From Opitutaceae bacterium (GTDB lineage Bacteria > Verrucomicrobiota > Verrucomicrobiia > Opitutales > Opitutaceae): a stretch of DNA of 64,000 bases. The stretch covers positions 32,545 through 96,544 of the forward strand of contig PLTZ01000078.1 in the NCBI GenBank assembly GCA_003164715.1, written 5' to 3'. The position numbers and the translations under genes were made by a program. Shown piece after piece: positions 18,256 to 30,869 of this stretch. The notes under the pieces are model-generated. The model ran no database searches and was not told where the DNA came from. It worked only from the letters and a program-made list of their open reading frames with translations. Each line of letters begins with the position of its first letter. Positions within the stretch are counted from its first letter, which is position 1.

Positions 18256-19068
18256 ATGTGGCAAAAACTCAAAGAGCAATTACCTGCCATCATTCTTACC
18301 GCCATTCTGATTTCCGGCGCGGCGTTCTGGCTGCATACGCAGACTGTTTCGGAGATGACCGCAAAGGAGGAGGCGGACCTGGTCCCGCTTCGTGAGCAGA
18401 ACGAGGCCCTGAAGGCGTCCTCAGAGGAGAACCGGCGCACGATCGAGGCGACCAACAAGCTGCTCAAGGACGCGATTTCGAAGCGCGAGGCGGATATGTT
18501 CCGCACGGACGAGGAGATCCAGAAGCTCAACGGCGAGCGGATGGACGCCCTCGCGGAGGCGATTGCGAAGAAGGTACAGCCGTACAACCCCCTCCCGAAG
18601 AGCCCGGAGGAGGCCGAGAAGATGCAGAACGAGCAGGTCGACAAGGTCTCCTCGAGGCTGCAACTGAAGATCCAGCCGATCCTAACCGAGATGGCCAAGG
18701 ACCAGAACCTCACGCGCGCGTCGATCGAGAAGTACACCCAGCGGATCTCGGACCAGGTGGGGACCGCCCTCACGGCGGAGATGGCCCGCAACCAGAAGCT
18801 CAACAACAATCTCCAGGAGACGCAGGCCGCCGCAGACGACGCCCTCAAGCTGAGCCATGAGCTGACCGCCCTTTACCTGAGCACGTTCAAGGACGAGGGC
18901 ATCGTCACCCGGCTCCTCATGCTGCCGGCCAACGTGGTCAAGGACGCCGCAAACTTCAGCATCATTACCAGCAGCGATCGCAAGAAGGTCGAGCAGGACC
19001 TGGTCAACAAGGAGAACGATATCGAGAAGCGGCTCTCCGACCTGCAGGCGCAGGCCCCGAAGAGCTGA
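18256..19068 (+). CDS. Membrane-anchored coiled-coil protein, unknown function
   Basis: 270 residues. One transmembrane helix near the N-terminus (AIILTAILISGAAFWL, about 11-26) is followed by about 240 residues of charged, Gln/Glu/Lys-rich helix with heptad-like spacing (EEADLVPLREQNEALKAS, EIQKLNGERMDALAEAI, KKVEQDLVNKENDIEKRL). The plan suggests a protein anchored in the inner membrane by its N-terminus with a long coiled coil, perhaps periplasmic. No catalytic motif is visible. It is preceded by a weak ribosome binding region and followed convergently by the 19088-20491 gene. Confidence 0.8.
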   Translation: MWQKLKEQLPAIILTAILISGAAFWLHTQTVSEMTAKEEADLVPLREQNEALKASSEENRRTIEATNKLLKDAISKREADMFRTDEEIQKLNGERMDALAEAIAKKVQPYNPLPKSPEEAEKMQNEQVDKVSSRLQLKIQPILTEMAKDQNLTRASIEKYTQRISDQVGTALTAEMARNQKLNNNLQETQAAADDALKLSHELTALYLSTFKDEGIVTRLLMLPANVVKDAANFSIITSSDRKKVEQDLVNKENDIEKRLSDLQAQAPKS

Positions 19069-19087
19069 CGGCAGGCGCCCGCCTTCC

Positions 19088-20491
19088 TTAGGCCGGCCGC
19101 ACGCGGGTCGGTAGGAGCGCCGCGTCCTGCATGCCGTGGATGATCTTCTTGTCGGGAGGGCAGAACGTCGCGAGCGCGCCGGACAGGCGCGCCTTCCCCT
19201 CGACCACGAAATAGTAGGGGCATAGCCGCAGGCGGCCGTCCACCTCGCCCGCCTCGTGCGGGGCCTCGGCGCCGTAGAGGCTGTGCCACATCCGGCGCGG
19301 CTTGCGGTAGGCCTGAAGGACGTGGAGGTTCGCCGGGGCGAGCGCCAGCGCGCGCTCGACGCCCTCCTGCCACTGCTCGCGCGAGCAGTCGCTGCCGAGG
19401 ACGACGCTCCTCGCCCCCCACGCGTTCTCGTGGAATCCACTGATCTTGATGATCAGGTCGCGCTCCTTCTGCGACGCCGCGATCAGGTCGCGCCAGTCGC
19501 CCAGCGCCCGCCCGCCCGCCCTGGGCCCGTCGAGGACGGCGCCCGGCGGCAGCGGCGCCGGGTCCATGATCCAGGTGGGCGGTATCAGCGCCCGGAGGAG
19601 CTTCAGCGGCCGGGGGCCGAGGGCCTCCTTCCAGTAGTCCTGGAGCAGGTGATGGTGGAAGAGGCCGAACGCGAGCTTCTCCTCCTGGAACGAGCGCATC
19701 GGCGGGGCGACCGCGACGTCGCCGGATTCCCAGGCATCGAAGATGAAGGGGGCGGCCTTGATGCTCGGCAGGTCGAACAGCTCGAAGAAACGGTAGACGA
19801 CGTCGATCTTCTCCGGATTGCCCTCGACGTCGAAGAAAAGGGCCCCCCCAAGCGGGAAAAGGTCCTCGGGCCTCATGCAGAACACCCGCTGGCCGGCGAC
19901 CTGCAGCTGATGGGCGATCCACTCCATCTCGGGCCTGTAGGTCGCCGCCTCCTCGCTGACGACGAGCGCGACGAGGGGGTTGCGGGTCTCGGGCCTCAGG
20001 GCCGCAAGCGAGGCGTGGAAGTTCCGGATCATCGCGTCGTCCGCCCCGATAATCCCCTCCGTCGCGCGGTAGAGGCGGTTCAGGAACCCCGTCAGGCCTA
20101 TCCCGCCCGGCACCGAGTCGAGTTCCGTCATCACAAAGCCTTCGTCCGTCAGCAGCAGGTCCGGGCGGAGCACCGTCGGGAACATCCCTCGGGTCTTCGG
20201 GCTGCGGGCGTGCGCGATGAGGGCCGGCGGCTTGCCCCGCTCGAGGTAGTCGGCGACCCACGGGGCCGTGAGCGGCTTGTTGCGCAGCAGGTTCCTGCCG
20301 GCCACGGACTTGAGGTAGAGCGTCTCAAGCGCCTGGTGGAACTCGAGGCATGCGGCGCCTATCGCCTCCAGTTCCTGCGCCTGCGCGGGAAGGATCGGCC
20401 ACGCCTCCTGCGAGAGGCGCCACGTCTTGTCCTCGAAGAGGGGCTGGGCGGCGAAGGCGGCCTTGAGCGTGTCGTACTTGAGCTTGTGCAT
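19088..20491 (-). CDS. Putative circularly permuted ATP-grasp-type enzyme
   Basis: 467 residues. I do not recognise a named family. Segments such as VLRPDLLLTDEGFVMTELDS followed by PGGIG (about 107-131), LVALVVSEEAATYRPEMEW, and IIKISGFHENAWGARSVVLG (about 350-369) recall the order of nucleotide- and metal-binding strands in glutathionylspermidine-synthase-like, circularly permuted ATP-grasp ligases. That would mean ATP-dependent formation of an amide or peptide bond. The evidence is pattern similarity only. The gene starts 10 bases after prfB and is probably co-transcribed with it. Confidence 0.6.
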   Translation of the reverse strand: MHKLKYDTLKAAFAAQPLFEDKTWRLSQEAWPILPAQAQELEAIGAACLEFHQALETLYLKSVAGRNLLRNKPLTAPWVADYLERGKPPALIAHARSPKTRGMFPTVLRPDLLLTDEGFVMTELDSVPGGIGLTGFLNRLYRATEGIIGADDAMIRNFHASLAALRPETRNPLVALVVSEEAATYRPEMEWIAHQLQVAGQRVFCMRPEDLFPLGGALFFDVEGNPEKIDVVYRFFELFDLPSIKAAPFIFDAWESGDVAVAPPMRSFQEEKLAFGLFHHHLLQDYWKEALGPRPLKLLRALIPPTWIMDPAPLPPGAVLDGPRAGGRALGDWRDLIAASQKERDLIIKISGFHENAWGARSVVLGSDCSREQWQEGVERALALAPANLHVLQAYRKPRRMWHSLYGAEAPHEAGEVDGRLRLCPYYFVVEGKARLSGALATFCPPDKKIIHGMQDAALLPTRVRPA

Positions 20492-20501
20492 GACGGCCTT
20501 G

Positions 20502-21645
20502 TCAGTCGTCGATCTGGATGTCCTTGTTGCGGTGCCTCGGGCTCCCGGCGCGCAGCCACGCCGTGATGAACTTGTCCAGCTCGCCGTCGAGGACGCCCTG
20601 CGTGTCGCTCGTGCTGTAGCCCGTGCGCAGGTCCTTGACCATCTGGTAGGGCTGCAGGACGTAGCTGCGGATCTGGCTGCCCCACCCGATCTCGCCCTTC
20701 TCCCCGTAGAACCGCTCCATCTCGCTGCGCTGCTCGTCGAGCCGCTTTTCGTAGAGCCTCGCCTTCAGGACGCTCATTGCGCTCGCGCGGTTCTTGATCT
20801 GCGAGCGCTCGTTCTGGCAGACGACGACGATCCCGCTCGGGATGTGCGTGACGCGCACCGCGGAGTCCGTGGTATTGACGCCCTGACCGCCCTTCCCCGA
20901 CGAGCGGTAGACGTCGACGCGCAGGTCGCTCTCCGGGATCGCGATGTCGATGTCCTCGGTGATCTCGGCGATCACGTCCACCGCGCAGAACGAGGTGTGC
21001 CTCCTCTTGTTCGAGTCGAACGGGCTGATGCGGACCAGGCGGTGGACGCCGCGCTCCGCCTTGGCGTAGCCGTAGGCGTTCTCGCCCTTCAGGAAGAGTG
21101 TCGCCTTGGTGATGCCCGCCTGGTCGCCCGCCTGGACGTCCTGGACCTCGATCTCGAAGCCCCTGCGCTCGGCCCACCGGTTGTACATGCGGAAGAGCAT
21201 GTCGGCCCAGTCGCAGGACTCGGTCCCCCCCGCCCCCGCCTGGATGGAGAGGAACGCGTTGTTCCGGTCGAACTGGCCTGTCAGGAAGGACGCGATCTCG
21301 AGCTTGTCGAGCTCGTCCCCCATGGCCGCGACCGACCCCAGGAGCTCCCGCTCGTGAACCTCGCGCTCGCCGGCGTCCGAGAGCCCAAGGAGCTCGAGCA
21401 TCACGTCGGTGTCGTCGACCTTCTTCTGGAACGCGATGACGGGCAGGATGGCCCGCTTGAGCGAGTTCAGCTTGGCGATGTGCTTCTGGGCGCGCTCGTT
21501 GTTGTCCCAGAACGCGGGCGCGCCCATCTCCGCCTCCATCGCCTCTATCTCACGGCGCTTTTGATCGACGTCAAAGAAACCTCCACAGGTGGCCTGCGCG
21601 CTTCTTGATGCTCTCGATCTGGTTAAGCGTCTCGGTGGGAATCAT
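20502..21645 (-). CDS. prfB: Peptide chain release factor 2, with programmed +1 frameshift
   Basis: RF2 ends translation at UGA and UAA. The main frame ends at 20502 and includes the SPF anticodon-like tripeptide ([14 protein letters not shown]) and the GGQ catalytic loop ([15 protein letters not shown]). A separate 24-codon frame starts at ATG 21645 and runs into an in-frame TGA at 21571-21573. The junction reads TGGAGG-TTT-CTT-TGA-C: a Shine-Dalgarno-like GGAGG just upstream of a CTT slippery codon and the TGA, the classical autoregulatory site. A +1 shift continues as [17 protein letters not shown], giving about 380 residues. The upstream 24 residues match the RF2 N-terminus in length and character. 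Operon with the 19088-20491 gene. Confidence 0.93.
21566..21586 (-). promoter_or_regulatory. prfB programmed frameshift site
   Basis: On the minus strand a GGAGG lies three bases (TTT) before CTT TGA C. Base pairing of GGAGG with 16S rRNA and slow RF2 reading of UGA favour a +1 slip on the CUU codon. High RF2 leads to termination at codon 25, so the factor limits its own synthesis. Confidence 0.9.
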
Positions 21646-21778
21646 GATGAAGGGCCGAATAAAGCGCGGACCCGCCTCGACCGCAAGCGGACAAGCGGGC
21701 CGATGACGGGATCGCCGGGCCGCTTGCGGCCCCCGGGAGACCGTGCGATGCTACGGCGTCCCTGAAATCCATCCAATG

Positions 21779-22771
21779 ATGATCGAACGCACACTGGGCA
21801 GGCGCGGGCTGCGGGTCTCGGCGATCGGGCTCGGCTGCATGGGCATGAGCGAGTTCTACGGCCCGTCGCAGATGGACGACGGGGAGTCGGTCCGCGTCAT
21901 CCACAGGTACCTCGACCTTGGCGGCAATTTCCTGGACACGGCCGACATGTACGGGGTCGGCCTCAACGAGGCGCTCGTCGGGCGGGCGATCGCGGATCGC
22001 CGCGACAAGGTGGTGCTTGCGACCAAGTTCGGGAACGTCCGCGGGCCGAAAGGCGAGTTCCTCGGCGTCCGCGGCGACGCCGCGTACGTGAGGGAGTGCT
22101 GCGAGGCGAGCCTCACCCGGCTCGGGGTCGACGTGATCGACCTCTATTACCAGCACCGCGTCGACCCCGGGGTCCCGATCGAGGAGACGGTCGGGGCGAT
22201 GGCCGGGCTGGTGAAGGAGGGCAAGGTGCGCCACCTCGGCATGTCCGAGGCGGCGCCCGACACCTTGAGGCGGGCCGCGGCCATCCACCCGATCGCGGCC
22301 CTGCAGACGGAGTATTCGCTCTGGAGCCGCGATCCGGAGGACGAGATCCTTAGGACCGTCCGCGAGCTCGGCATCGGCTTTGTCGCCTACAGCCCGCTTG
22401 GACGGGGCTTCCTGACCGGGCGGTTCCGCAAGCCCGAGGATCTGCCGGCGGGCGACTACCGTCGCAACTCGCCGCGCTTCCAGGGCGAGAACTTCCAGAG
22501 GAACCTGGACCTCGTGGCGAGCGTCGAGGAGCTGGCCAGGTCCAGGCGGTGCACGCCGGGCCAGCTCGCGCTTGCCTGGGTCCTCGCTCAGGGCTTGGAC
22601 GTCGTTCCGATACCCGGCACCAAGCAGATGCGCTACCTGGAGGAGAACCTCAAGGCGCTGGACGTGCACCTCTCTCAGGGCGACCTCTCCCGCATCGACG
22701 GCGTGCTTCCGGCAGGGTCCACTTCGGGGGACCGCTACCCGGCGCAAAGCATGCCGGCCGTCAACCGGTAG
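21779..22771 (+). CDS. Aldo/keto reductase
   Basis: 330 residues from ATG 21779 (a second ATG three bases earlier is equally possible). The N-terminus [19 protein letters not shown] is the AKR strand-loop of the YakC/AKR13 type. The catalytic tetrad is visible: Asp and Tyr in DTADMYG, Lys in VVLATKFG, His in YYQHRVD. The NADPH-binding end is [17 protein letters not shown]. Reduces aldehydes or ketones; substrate unknown. It ends two bases before the end of the convergent antiporter gene. It is a paralogue of the gene at 56570. Confidence 0.92.
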   Translation: MIERTLGRRGLRVSAIGLGCMGMSEFYGPSQMDDGESVRVIHRYLDLGGNFLDTADMYGVGLNEALVGRAIADRRDKVVLATKFGNVRGPKGEFLGVRGDAAYVRECCEASLTRLGVDVIDLYYQHRVDPGVPIEETVGAMAGLVKEGKVRHLGMSEAAPDTLRRAAAIHPIAALQTEYSLWSRDPEDEILRTVRELGIGFVAYSPLGRGFLTGRFRKPEDLPAGDYRRNSPRFQGENFQRNLDLVASVEELARSRRCTPGQLALAWVLAQGLDVVPIPGTKQMRYLEENLKALDVHLSQGDLSRIDGVLPAGSTSGDRYPAQSMPAVNR

Positions 22772-22773
22772 CG

Positions 22774-24390
22774 TCACTCCTCCGGCGGCGGCGCCGACCC
22801 GACCAGGAGGGACTCCTCGTGGTCGAGGAGCTGCTGCAGCGGCCGGTAGACGTCGTCGATGATCGCGCCGCCCCGCCAGAGCTTGTCCAGCGCAAGGCGC
22901 TCCGCCTTGAGGGCGGCCATGCGGTAGTGGTGCCCCGCGTGCCTGCGCCGGCGGGCGCTCCGCTGTGTCTCGCCCTCAGCGGTCAGGACCGAAAGCCGCT
23001 GCTCGTACTCCGCGATCACGAGGCCGAGCGCCGCGTTCTGGTCCTCCGACGTCGCCGAGGGTTCCAGGTCCCTGAGCGCAGCCAGGCCCTCCTCGACCGC
23101 CGTCATGCGCGCAAGGCGTTCCTCCTTCGGGCGGTCCGCATCTTCTCCGATGCCGAGCGCCCGGATGAGCGCCTCGAGGGTCGTGCCCTGGATGGCGAGC
23201 GTCGCCGCAATCACCCCGAACGCCAGGAAGATGACGATGTCGCGGCCCGGGAACGGCGAGCCGTCGGGCAGGAGGAGCGGGATTGACAGCGCCGCGGCGA
23301 GGGTGACCGTGCCGCGCATCCCGGCCCAGCCGACCACGAAGACCGCCGCCGGGCGGGACGGCGTCTCCCTCGCGCGGACGCTCGACAGCAGGAAGGGCAG
23401 GTACGTGCCCGGGTAGACCCAGATCATGCGCGCGGCCATCGCCGTGCCCGCGACGGCCGCCGTCAGGGCCAGGAGCCGGGGCGCCGAGAACTGGTGGGTC
23501 ACGGCCGAGAAGAGGCTCGGGAACTGAAGCCCCAGGAGCACAAAGGCGATGCCGTTCATCCAGAAGATGACCAGCGACCAGACGCCGAACGCGGCCTGAC
23601 GCGTCTCGGCGTCCATGCGGACCGGGTCCCGCCAGCCCGAGTAGAGGCCCGCGGCGACGATGGAGAGGACGCCGGACACGCCCAAGTGCTCCGCCAGGAG
23701 GTAGGCGGCGTAGGGCGTCATGAGGGAGAGCGTGATCTCAACCGGGGTGGCGCCGACCCGCAGGCTGCGCAGGAGGTCGCGCAGCCGGCCGACCCCGTAG
23801 CCGACCGCGAGCCCGACCGCGAAGCCGCCGAGGGAGAGGAGCGAGAACTCGAGCAGCATCCGGCCGGGCGAGAAGCCGCCCGCCAGGACGGCCGCCAGGG
23901 CGAACTTGAACGCCACAAGCCCCGTCGCGTCGTTCATGAGGCTCTCGCCGTTCAGGATCGTCGTCATCCGCGCGGGCACCCTCAGGTCCTCCGTGACCGA
24001 GCTGACGGCAACCGCGTCGGTCGGCGAGACGACGGCGCCGAGCGCGAACGCCATCGCCAGCGGCAGGCCCGGCACGAGCCAGTGCGCCACGAGGCCCACG
24101 GCCACCGTCGTGAACGTGACCAGCCCGACCGCCAGCATGAGGATCGGCCGCTTGGCGCGCAGGAGCTCGCGGATCGGCATCAGCCAGCCGTCCGAGAAGA
24201 GGAGCGGCGGCAGGAAGCAGAGGAAGAAGAACTGCGGGTCCAGCTGGAAGCGCGGAAGCCACGGCAGGAAGGCGGCCCCCACCCCGCCCAGCAGGTACGT
24301 GATGAGCGGAGGCCAAGGCAGCCAGCGCCCGAGGACGCTCAGGCCCGCGACCAGCAGGAGAAGGAGGAGGGCGTGCTCGAAGTCCGTCAT
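22774..24390 (-). CDS. Na+/H+ antiporter, CPA1/NhaP family
   Basis: 538 residues from the ATG at 24390; the frame is open upstream, but that part overlaps tatC and has the composition of a shadow. About 12 transmembrane helices. CPA1 hallmarks are VVSPTDAVAVSSV and the ND motif GESLMNDATGLVAF, which carry the ion-translocating acidic residues. The last 110 residues are a charged cytoplasmic tail (EERLARMTAVEEGL ... RRRRHAGHHYRMAALKAERL) likely to be regulatory. Exchanges external H+ for Na+ or K+ for pH and salt homeostasis. Located 35 bases after tatC. Confidence 0.9.
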   Translation of the reverse strand: MTDFEHALLLLLLVAGLSVLGRWLPWPPLITYLLGGVGAAFLPWLPRFQLDPQFFFLCFLPPLLFSDGWLMPIRELLRAKRPILMLAVGLVTFTTVAVGLVAHWLVPGLPLAMAFALGAVVSPTDAVAVSSVTEDLRVPARMTTILNGESLMNDATGLVAFKFALAAVLAGGFSPGRMLLEFSLLSLGGFAVGLAVGYGVGRLRDLLRSLRVGATPVEITLSLMTPYAAYLLAEHLGVSGVLSIVAAGLYSGWRDPVRMDAETRQAAFGVWSLVIFWMNGIAFVLLGLQFPSLFSAVTHQFSAPRLLALTAAVAGTAMAARMIWVYPGTYLPFLLSSVRARETPSRPAAVFVVGWAGMRGTVTLAAALSIPLLLPDGSPFPGRDIVIFLAFGVIAATLAIQGTTLEALIRALGIGEDADRPKEERLARMTAVEEGLAALRDLEPSATSEDQNAALGLVIAEYEQRLSVLTAEGETQRSARRRRHAGHHYRMAALKAERLALDKLWRGGAIIDDVYRPLQQLLDHEESLLVGSAPPPEE

Positions 24391-24425
24391 GGCGCGCGCC
24401 TCGAACGTCCCCTCAGTGCCCCAGC

Positions 24426-25415
24426 CTATGCCGGGGTCGCGCCCTCTGCCTTGCGCTTCTTTCGCTCCCAGTACCAGGCGATCCAGATGCAGACCTCGTA
24501 GAGCAGGTAGAGCGGGATCGCCATCGCCACCTGGGTCACCACCTCGGGGGTCGTCAGCACCGCGCCGAGGATCAGCGAGAGCACGGCGACGTGCCGCCGG
24601 AACTTGGTGAGGTGGGCGTGGGTGAGGACGCCGATCTTCACGAGGAACAGGACGACCAGCGGGAACTGGAACCCGAGGCCCATCCCGAAGATGAACTTGC
24701 AGACGAAGTTGATGTACTCCTCGGCGCGCCAGTCGGACGCGGAGAACCCGAGGACCCGGGAGTACTGCACCGCGGCCCGCAGCGCCACCGGCAGGAGCAC
24801 GAAGTAGGTGGACAGGACGCCCGCGACGAACAGGGCGGCCGACCAGCCGAGCCAGCTGAAGATCACGCTGCGCTCCTTCAGATTGAGCGCCGGCAGGATG
24901 AATCCCCCCATGAAGTAGATCCAGAAGGGCGACGAGACCGCGAGCGCCGCAAAGAGGGCGACGTGGAACGCCACCATGAACGACTCGGCGGGGCTGAAGT
25001 TGTGGAGCCGGATGTCGATCAGGTCGGCGCCGGCGCCGGCGGGCTCCATTGTGAGCGTGGCGACCTGCTCCTTGCCCATCGGCGCCGCGCCGATCCGGAA
25101 CACGACGTTCGGGGCGTCGCCCGGGGGGAGCCCCGGGAACTGTTCCCGGGTGACCACGAAGGGGCCAATCTTCGTGTCGCCGATCTGGAGCGTCACGGTC
25201 GGCTTCGGCTTCTCGAAGAGGTGCATGTGCCGCAGCGGGCCCATCAGCACGGCCACGATCCAGGGGCTCGCGAACAGGCACACGACCAGGGCGATCGCGA
25301 TCGAGATCGCCGAGCGGATGAGCGCGTCCCGCAGGTCGTTCAGGTGGCCCCAGAACGACTTCTTGGGGCCCGTCTCCTCCGCCTCGGCCGGCACCGCTGG
25401 ATTATCTTCGGCCAC
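24426..25415 (-). CDS. tatC: Twin-arginine translocase subunit TatC, with enlarged periplasmic loop
   Basis: 329 residues against about 250 for the usual TatC. The cytoplasmic signal-binding N-terminus is SFWGHLNDLRDALIRS, followed by TM1 (about 36-55). The loop before TM2 is expanded to roughly 90 residues (LFEKPKPTVTLQIGDTK ... IDIRLHNFSP). Then come the remaining helices, including FSWLGWSAALFVAGVLSTYF and the short hairpin pair near the C-terminus. TatC recognises twin-arginine signals, several of which occur in this window (7163-8302, 51531-52100). It sits 12 bases after fcl. Confidence 0.93.
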   Translation of the reverse strand: MAEDNPAVPAEAEETGPKKSFWGHLNDLRDALIRSAISIAIALVVCLFASPWIVAVLMGPLRHMHLFEKPKPTVTLQIGDTKIGPFVVTREQFPGLPPGDAPNVVFRIGAAPMGKEQVATLTMEPAGAGADLIDIRLHNFSPAESFMVAFHVALFAALAVSSPFWIYFMGGFILPALNLKERSVIFSWLGWSAALFVAGVLSTYFVLLPVALRAAVQYSRVLGFSASDWRAEEYINFVCKFIFGMGLGFQFPLVVLFLVKIGVLTHAHLTKFRRHVAVLSLILGAVLTTPEVVTQVAMAIPLYLLYEVCIWIAWYWERKKRKAEGATPA

Positions 25416-25427
25416 GGGTCGGCTGGG

Positions 25428-26366
25428 CTAAAGGCGCAGGCTCCCCGATTTCTTCTCCTCCAGGAAGGCCTGGTAGGTCGCGCTGATCCCGTCGCGCAGG
25501 GCGATGCTGGACCTCCAGCCCAGGGCCGACAGCTTGGAGACGTCGAGGAGCTTGCGCGGCGTGCCGTCGGGCTTCGACGCATCCCACCTCACCTTGCCCC
25601 TGAAGCCGGTCACCTCGGCCACGATCTCCGTCAGCTCCCGGATCGTGACGTCCGTCCCCGTGCCCACGTTGACCCAGTCGGGCGGGTTCGCCTGGCCGAG
25701 CAGGAAGGCGCAGGCGTCGGCCAGGTCATCCACGTGCAGGAATTCCCGCCGGGGCGTGCCCGAGCCCCACGCGACCACCTCGCGCGTCCTCGACTCCCGC
25801 GCCTCGTGGAAGCGCCGGACGAGCGCCGGCAGCACGTGGGAGTTCTCCGGGTGGTAGTTGTCCCCCGGGCCGTAGAGGTTGGTCGGCATCGCGGAGTGGT
25901 ACACCACCCCGTACTGCTTGCGGTAGTACTGGCAGAGCTTGAGCCCCGCGATCTTGGCGACCGCGTAGGCCTCGTTCGTGGGCTCGAGCGGGCCCGTGAG
26001 CAGGCACTCCTCGGCCATCGGCTGCGCGGCGTGCTTGGGGTAGATGCAGGAGCTCCCGAGGAAGAGCAGGCGCTCCACCCCGGCGGACCAGGCGCCGTGG
26101 ATCGTGCCAGACGCGATGGCCAGGTTCACGTGGAGGAATTGCGCGGGATACGCGCTGTTCGCGTGGATGCCCCCGACCTTCGCGGCGGCGACCACCACGG
26201 CGTCGGGCTTCTCGGCAGCGAGGAACGCCGTGACCGCGGACTGGCTCGTCAGGTCGAGCTGGGTGCGGTCCCTAAGGATGAGCGTGAACCCGGGTTCCTT
26301 CTGGAACCGGCGCACGAGCGCCGAGCCCACCATCCCGCGGTGTCCTGCGATGAAGAGCTTGGTCAC
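25428..26366 (-). CDS. fcl: GDP-L-fucose synthase
   Basis: 312 residues. Epimerises and reduces GDP-4-keto-6-deoxymannose to GDP-L-fucose. N-terminal NADP-binding [14 protein letters not shown], catalytic Ser in FLGSSCIYP, and the YxxxK pair in [37 protein letters not shown] is a family signature. The start overlaps the gmd stop by four bases, giving a two-step GDP-fucose pathway from GDP-mannose, probably for surface polysaccharide. Confidence 0.95.
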   Translation of the reverse strand: MTKLFIAGHRGMVGSALVRRFQKEPGFTLILRDRTQLDLTSQSAVTAFLAAEKPDAVVVAAAKVGGIHANSAYPAQFLHVNLAIASGTIHGAWSAGVERLLFLGSSCIYPKHAAQPMAEECLLTGPLEPTNEAYAVAKIAGLKLCQYYRKQYGVVYHSAMPTNLYGPGDNYHPENSHVLPALVRRFHEARESRTREVVAWGSGTPRREFLHVDDLADACAFLLGQANPPDWVNVGTGTDVTIRELTEIVAEVTGFRGKVRWDASKPDGTPRKLLDVSKLSALGWRSSIALRDGISATYQAFLEEKKSGSLRL

Positions 26367-27379
26367 GGGCGCGGAAGCTTTGCGATCTGTGACTCGCGCT
26401 TCGCCAGATCGAGGTCGTGGTCCACCATGATCTTGACCAGCTCCTTGAACCGGACCGTCGGCCTCCAGCCAAGCTGCCGGGCCGCCTTGGCAGGGTCCCC
26501 AATCAGGAGGTCGACCTCGGCCGGGCGCTCATAGCGCGGGTCGTGCCTCACGTACCGCTGCCAGTCGAGGCCGAGGAGCCCGAACGCCTCCGCGCAGAAG
26601 TCCTTCACGCTGTGGGTCTCATTCGTTGCGACCACGTAGTCGTCCGGGTGCTCCTGCTGGAGCATGATCCACATCATCTCGACATACTCCTTTGCGTAGC
26701 CCCAGTCCCTCTGCGCGTCCAGGTTGCCGAGGTAGAGCGATTCCTGCAGCCCCACCTTGATCCGGGTCGCGGCCCTCGTGATCTTGCGGGTGACGAAGGT
26801 CTCGCCGCGGCGCGGGGACTCGTGGTTGAAGAGGATCCCGTTGCTCGCGTGGATCCCGTAGCTTTCGCGGTAGTTGACCGTGAGGAAATACGCATAGGCC
26901 TTCGCGCAGCCGTACGGGGAGCGCGGCCAGAAGGGGGTCTTCTCGGTCTGCGGCACCTGCTGGACCTTGCCGAACATCTCCGAGGAGGACGCCTGGTAGT
27001 ACCGGACCCTCTTCACGAGGTCGGCCTCGCGGATCGCCTCCAGGATCCTCTGGGCGCCCAGGGCGTCGACGTCGCCGGTGTATTCGGGGATGTCGAACGA
27101 CACGCGGACGTGGGACTGCGCGCCCAGGTTGTAGATCTCGTCGGGCTGCAGCTCGTAGAGGAGCTTCACCATCTGCACCGAGTCGGCAAGGTCCCCGTAG
27201 TGCAGGAACAGCCGCACGCCGTTCACGTGGGGGTCGCTGTACAGGTGGTCGATCCGGCTTGTGTTGAAGGTCGACGCCCTGCGGATGATTCCGTGCACCT
27301 CGTAGCCCTTCTCAAGAAGGAGTTCGGCGAGATAGGAGCCGTCCTGGCCCGTGATTCCGGTGATGAGGGCTTTCTTCAT
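26363..27379 (-). CDS. gmd: GDP-mannose 4,6-dehydratase
   Basis: 338 residues. NADP-binding [23 protein letters not shown] at the N-terminus, catalytic SSSEMFGKV, and YGCAKAYAY with Tyr and Lys; [33 protein letters not shown] is highly conserved in Gmd. Produces GDP-4-keto-6-deoxy-D-mannose for the fcl product encoded just downstream. Seventy-one bases follow the FMN reductase gene, so it may have its own promoter or be part of a long valS-led transcript. Confidence 0.96.
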   Translation of the reverse strand: MKKALITGITGQDGSYLAELLLEKGYEVHGIIRRASTFNTSRIDHLYSDPHVNGVRLFLHYGDLADSVQMVKLLYELQPDEIYNLGAQSHVRVSFDIPEYTGDVDALGAQRILEAIREADLVKRVRYYQASSSEMFGKVQQVPQTEKTPFWPRSPYGCAKAYAYFLTVNYRESYGIHASNGILFNHESPRRGETFVTRKITRAATRIKVGLQESLYLGNLDAQRDWGYAKEYVEMMWIMLQQEHPDDYVVATNETHSVKDFCAEAFGLLGLDWQRYVRHDPRYERPAEVDLLIGDPAKAARQLGWRPTVRFKELVKIMVDHDLDLAKRESQIAKLPRP

Positions 27380-27450
27380 TGACCTTTAAGTTAAGGGGAT
27401 GCGCCACCCGTCGGGCAAGCCCACAGACGGTGGCGGCAGGCGCCGCCCCT

Positions 27451-28017
27451 TCACTGCGACAGGCGGGCGCAGACCTGGGCAAGCTTCGCCATGAGCGCCT
27501 CCACGGCCTTCTGCACACGGTACTCCACGAGGCGCCCGTCGGCGCCGAATCCCCGGGCGGCGTTGGAAAGGAAGGACTGCCCGGGCACGACGTGGCAGCC
27601 CAGCTTCAGGAGAAGCTGCTGCGCCATCTGGAGGGACCGGACGGCGCCGAGGGGCCCCGGCGACGCCGAGATGACGGCGGCCGCCTTGCCCTCGAACGGG
27701 TTCGAGTCGGCGCGGCTGCACCAGTCGATCGTGTTCTTGAGAAGCGGGGTGATCATCGAGTTGTACTCGGGGGAAGCGACCAGGAGGCCCTGGTGCGCGC
27801 CGATCAGCTCAATCAGCTTAACCGCGTTCGCCGGCAGTCCCTGCGCTTCCTCCAGGTCCCCGTGGTAGAGGGGCAGGCTGAGCTCGTTCAGGTCCGCCAC
27901 GGTCACCTCGCAGCCGGCCCCCTTAAGGGCCTCGACCGCGACGGCGAGAAACTTGCGGTTGAGTGACTCGCGCCGCGCGCTGCCGGCAAAGGCCAGGATC
28001 TTGGGTGGGGCGGCCAC
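27451..28017 (-). CDS. NADPH-dependent FMN reductase family protein
   Basis: 188 residues with a flavodoxin-like fold: ILAFAGSARRESLNRKFL (phosphate-binding loop for FMN), then LVASPEYNSMITPLLKNTIDW, a signature of the azoreductase/chromate reductase-like family, and AAVISASPGPLGAVRSL. Reduces flavin, quinones or other oxidants with NAD(P)H. It starts 15 bases after the end of valS and is probably in the same transcript. The physiological substrate is unknown. Confidence 0.9.
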   Translation of the reverse strand: MAAPPKILAFAGSARRESLNRKFLAVAVEALKGAGCEVTVADLNELSLPLYHGDLEEAQGLPANAVKLIELIGAHQGLLVASPEYNSMITPLLKNTIDWCSRADSNPFEGKAAAVISASPGPLGAVRSLQMAQQLLLKLGCHVVPGQSFLSNAARGFGADGRLVEYRVQKAVEALMAKLAQVCARLSQ

Positions 28018-28032
28018 AGGGGGCGGCGGGTC

Positions 28033-30765
<2,733 letters not shown>

Positions 30766-30869
30766 GAAGGCGCGCTAGCAAATCCGTTGCCCCGGCGGCA
30801 GGCAAGTCCGTGGTGAGCGCCATCGGGGATTGAATCCGGACGCGCGTGCCCTTCAATGGGCCCCTTAAG

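Noticed and set aside
24391..25281. Upstream extension of the Na+/H+ antiporter frame
   Set aside because: It overlaps tatC on the same strand in another frame and has no membrane or family features.
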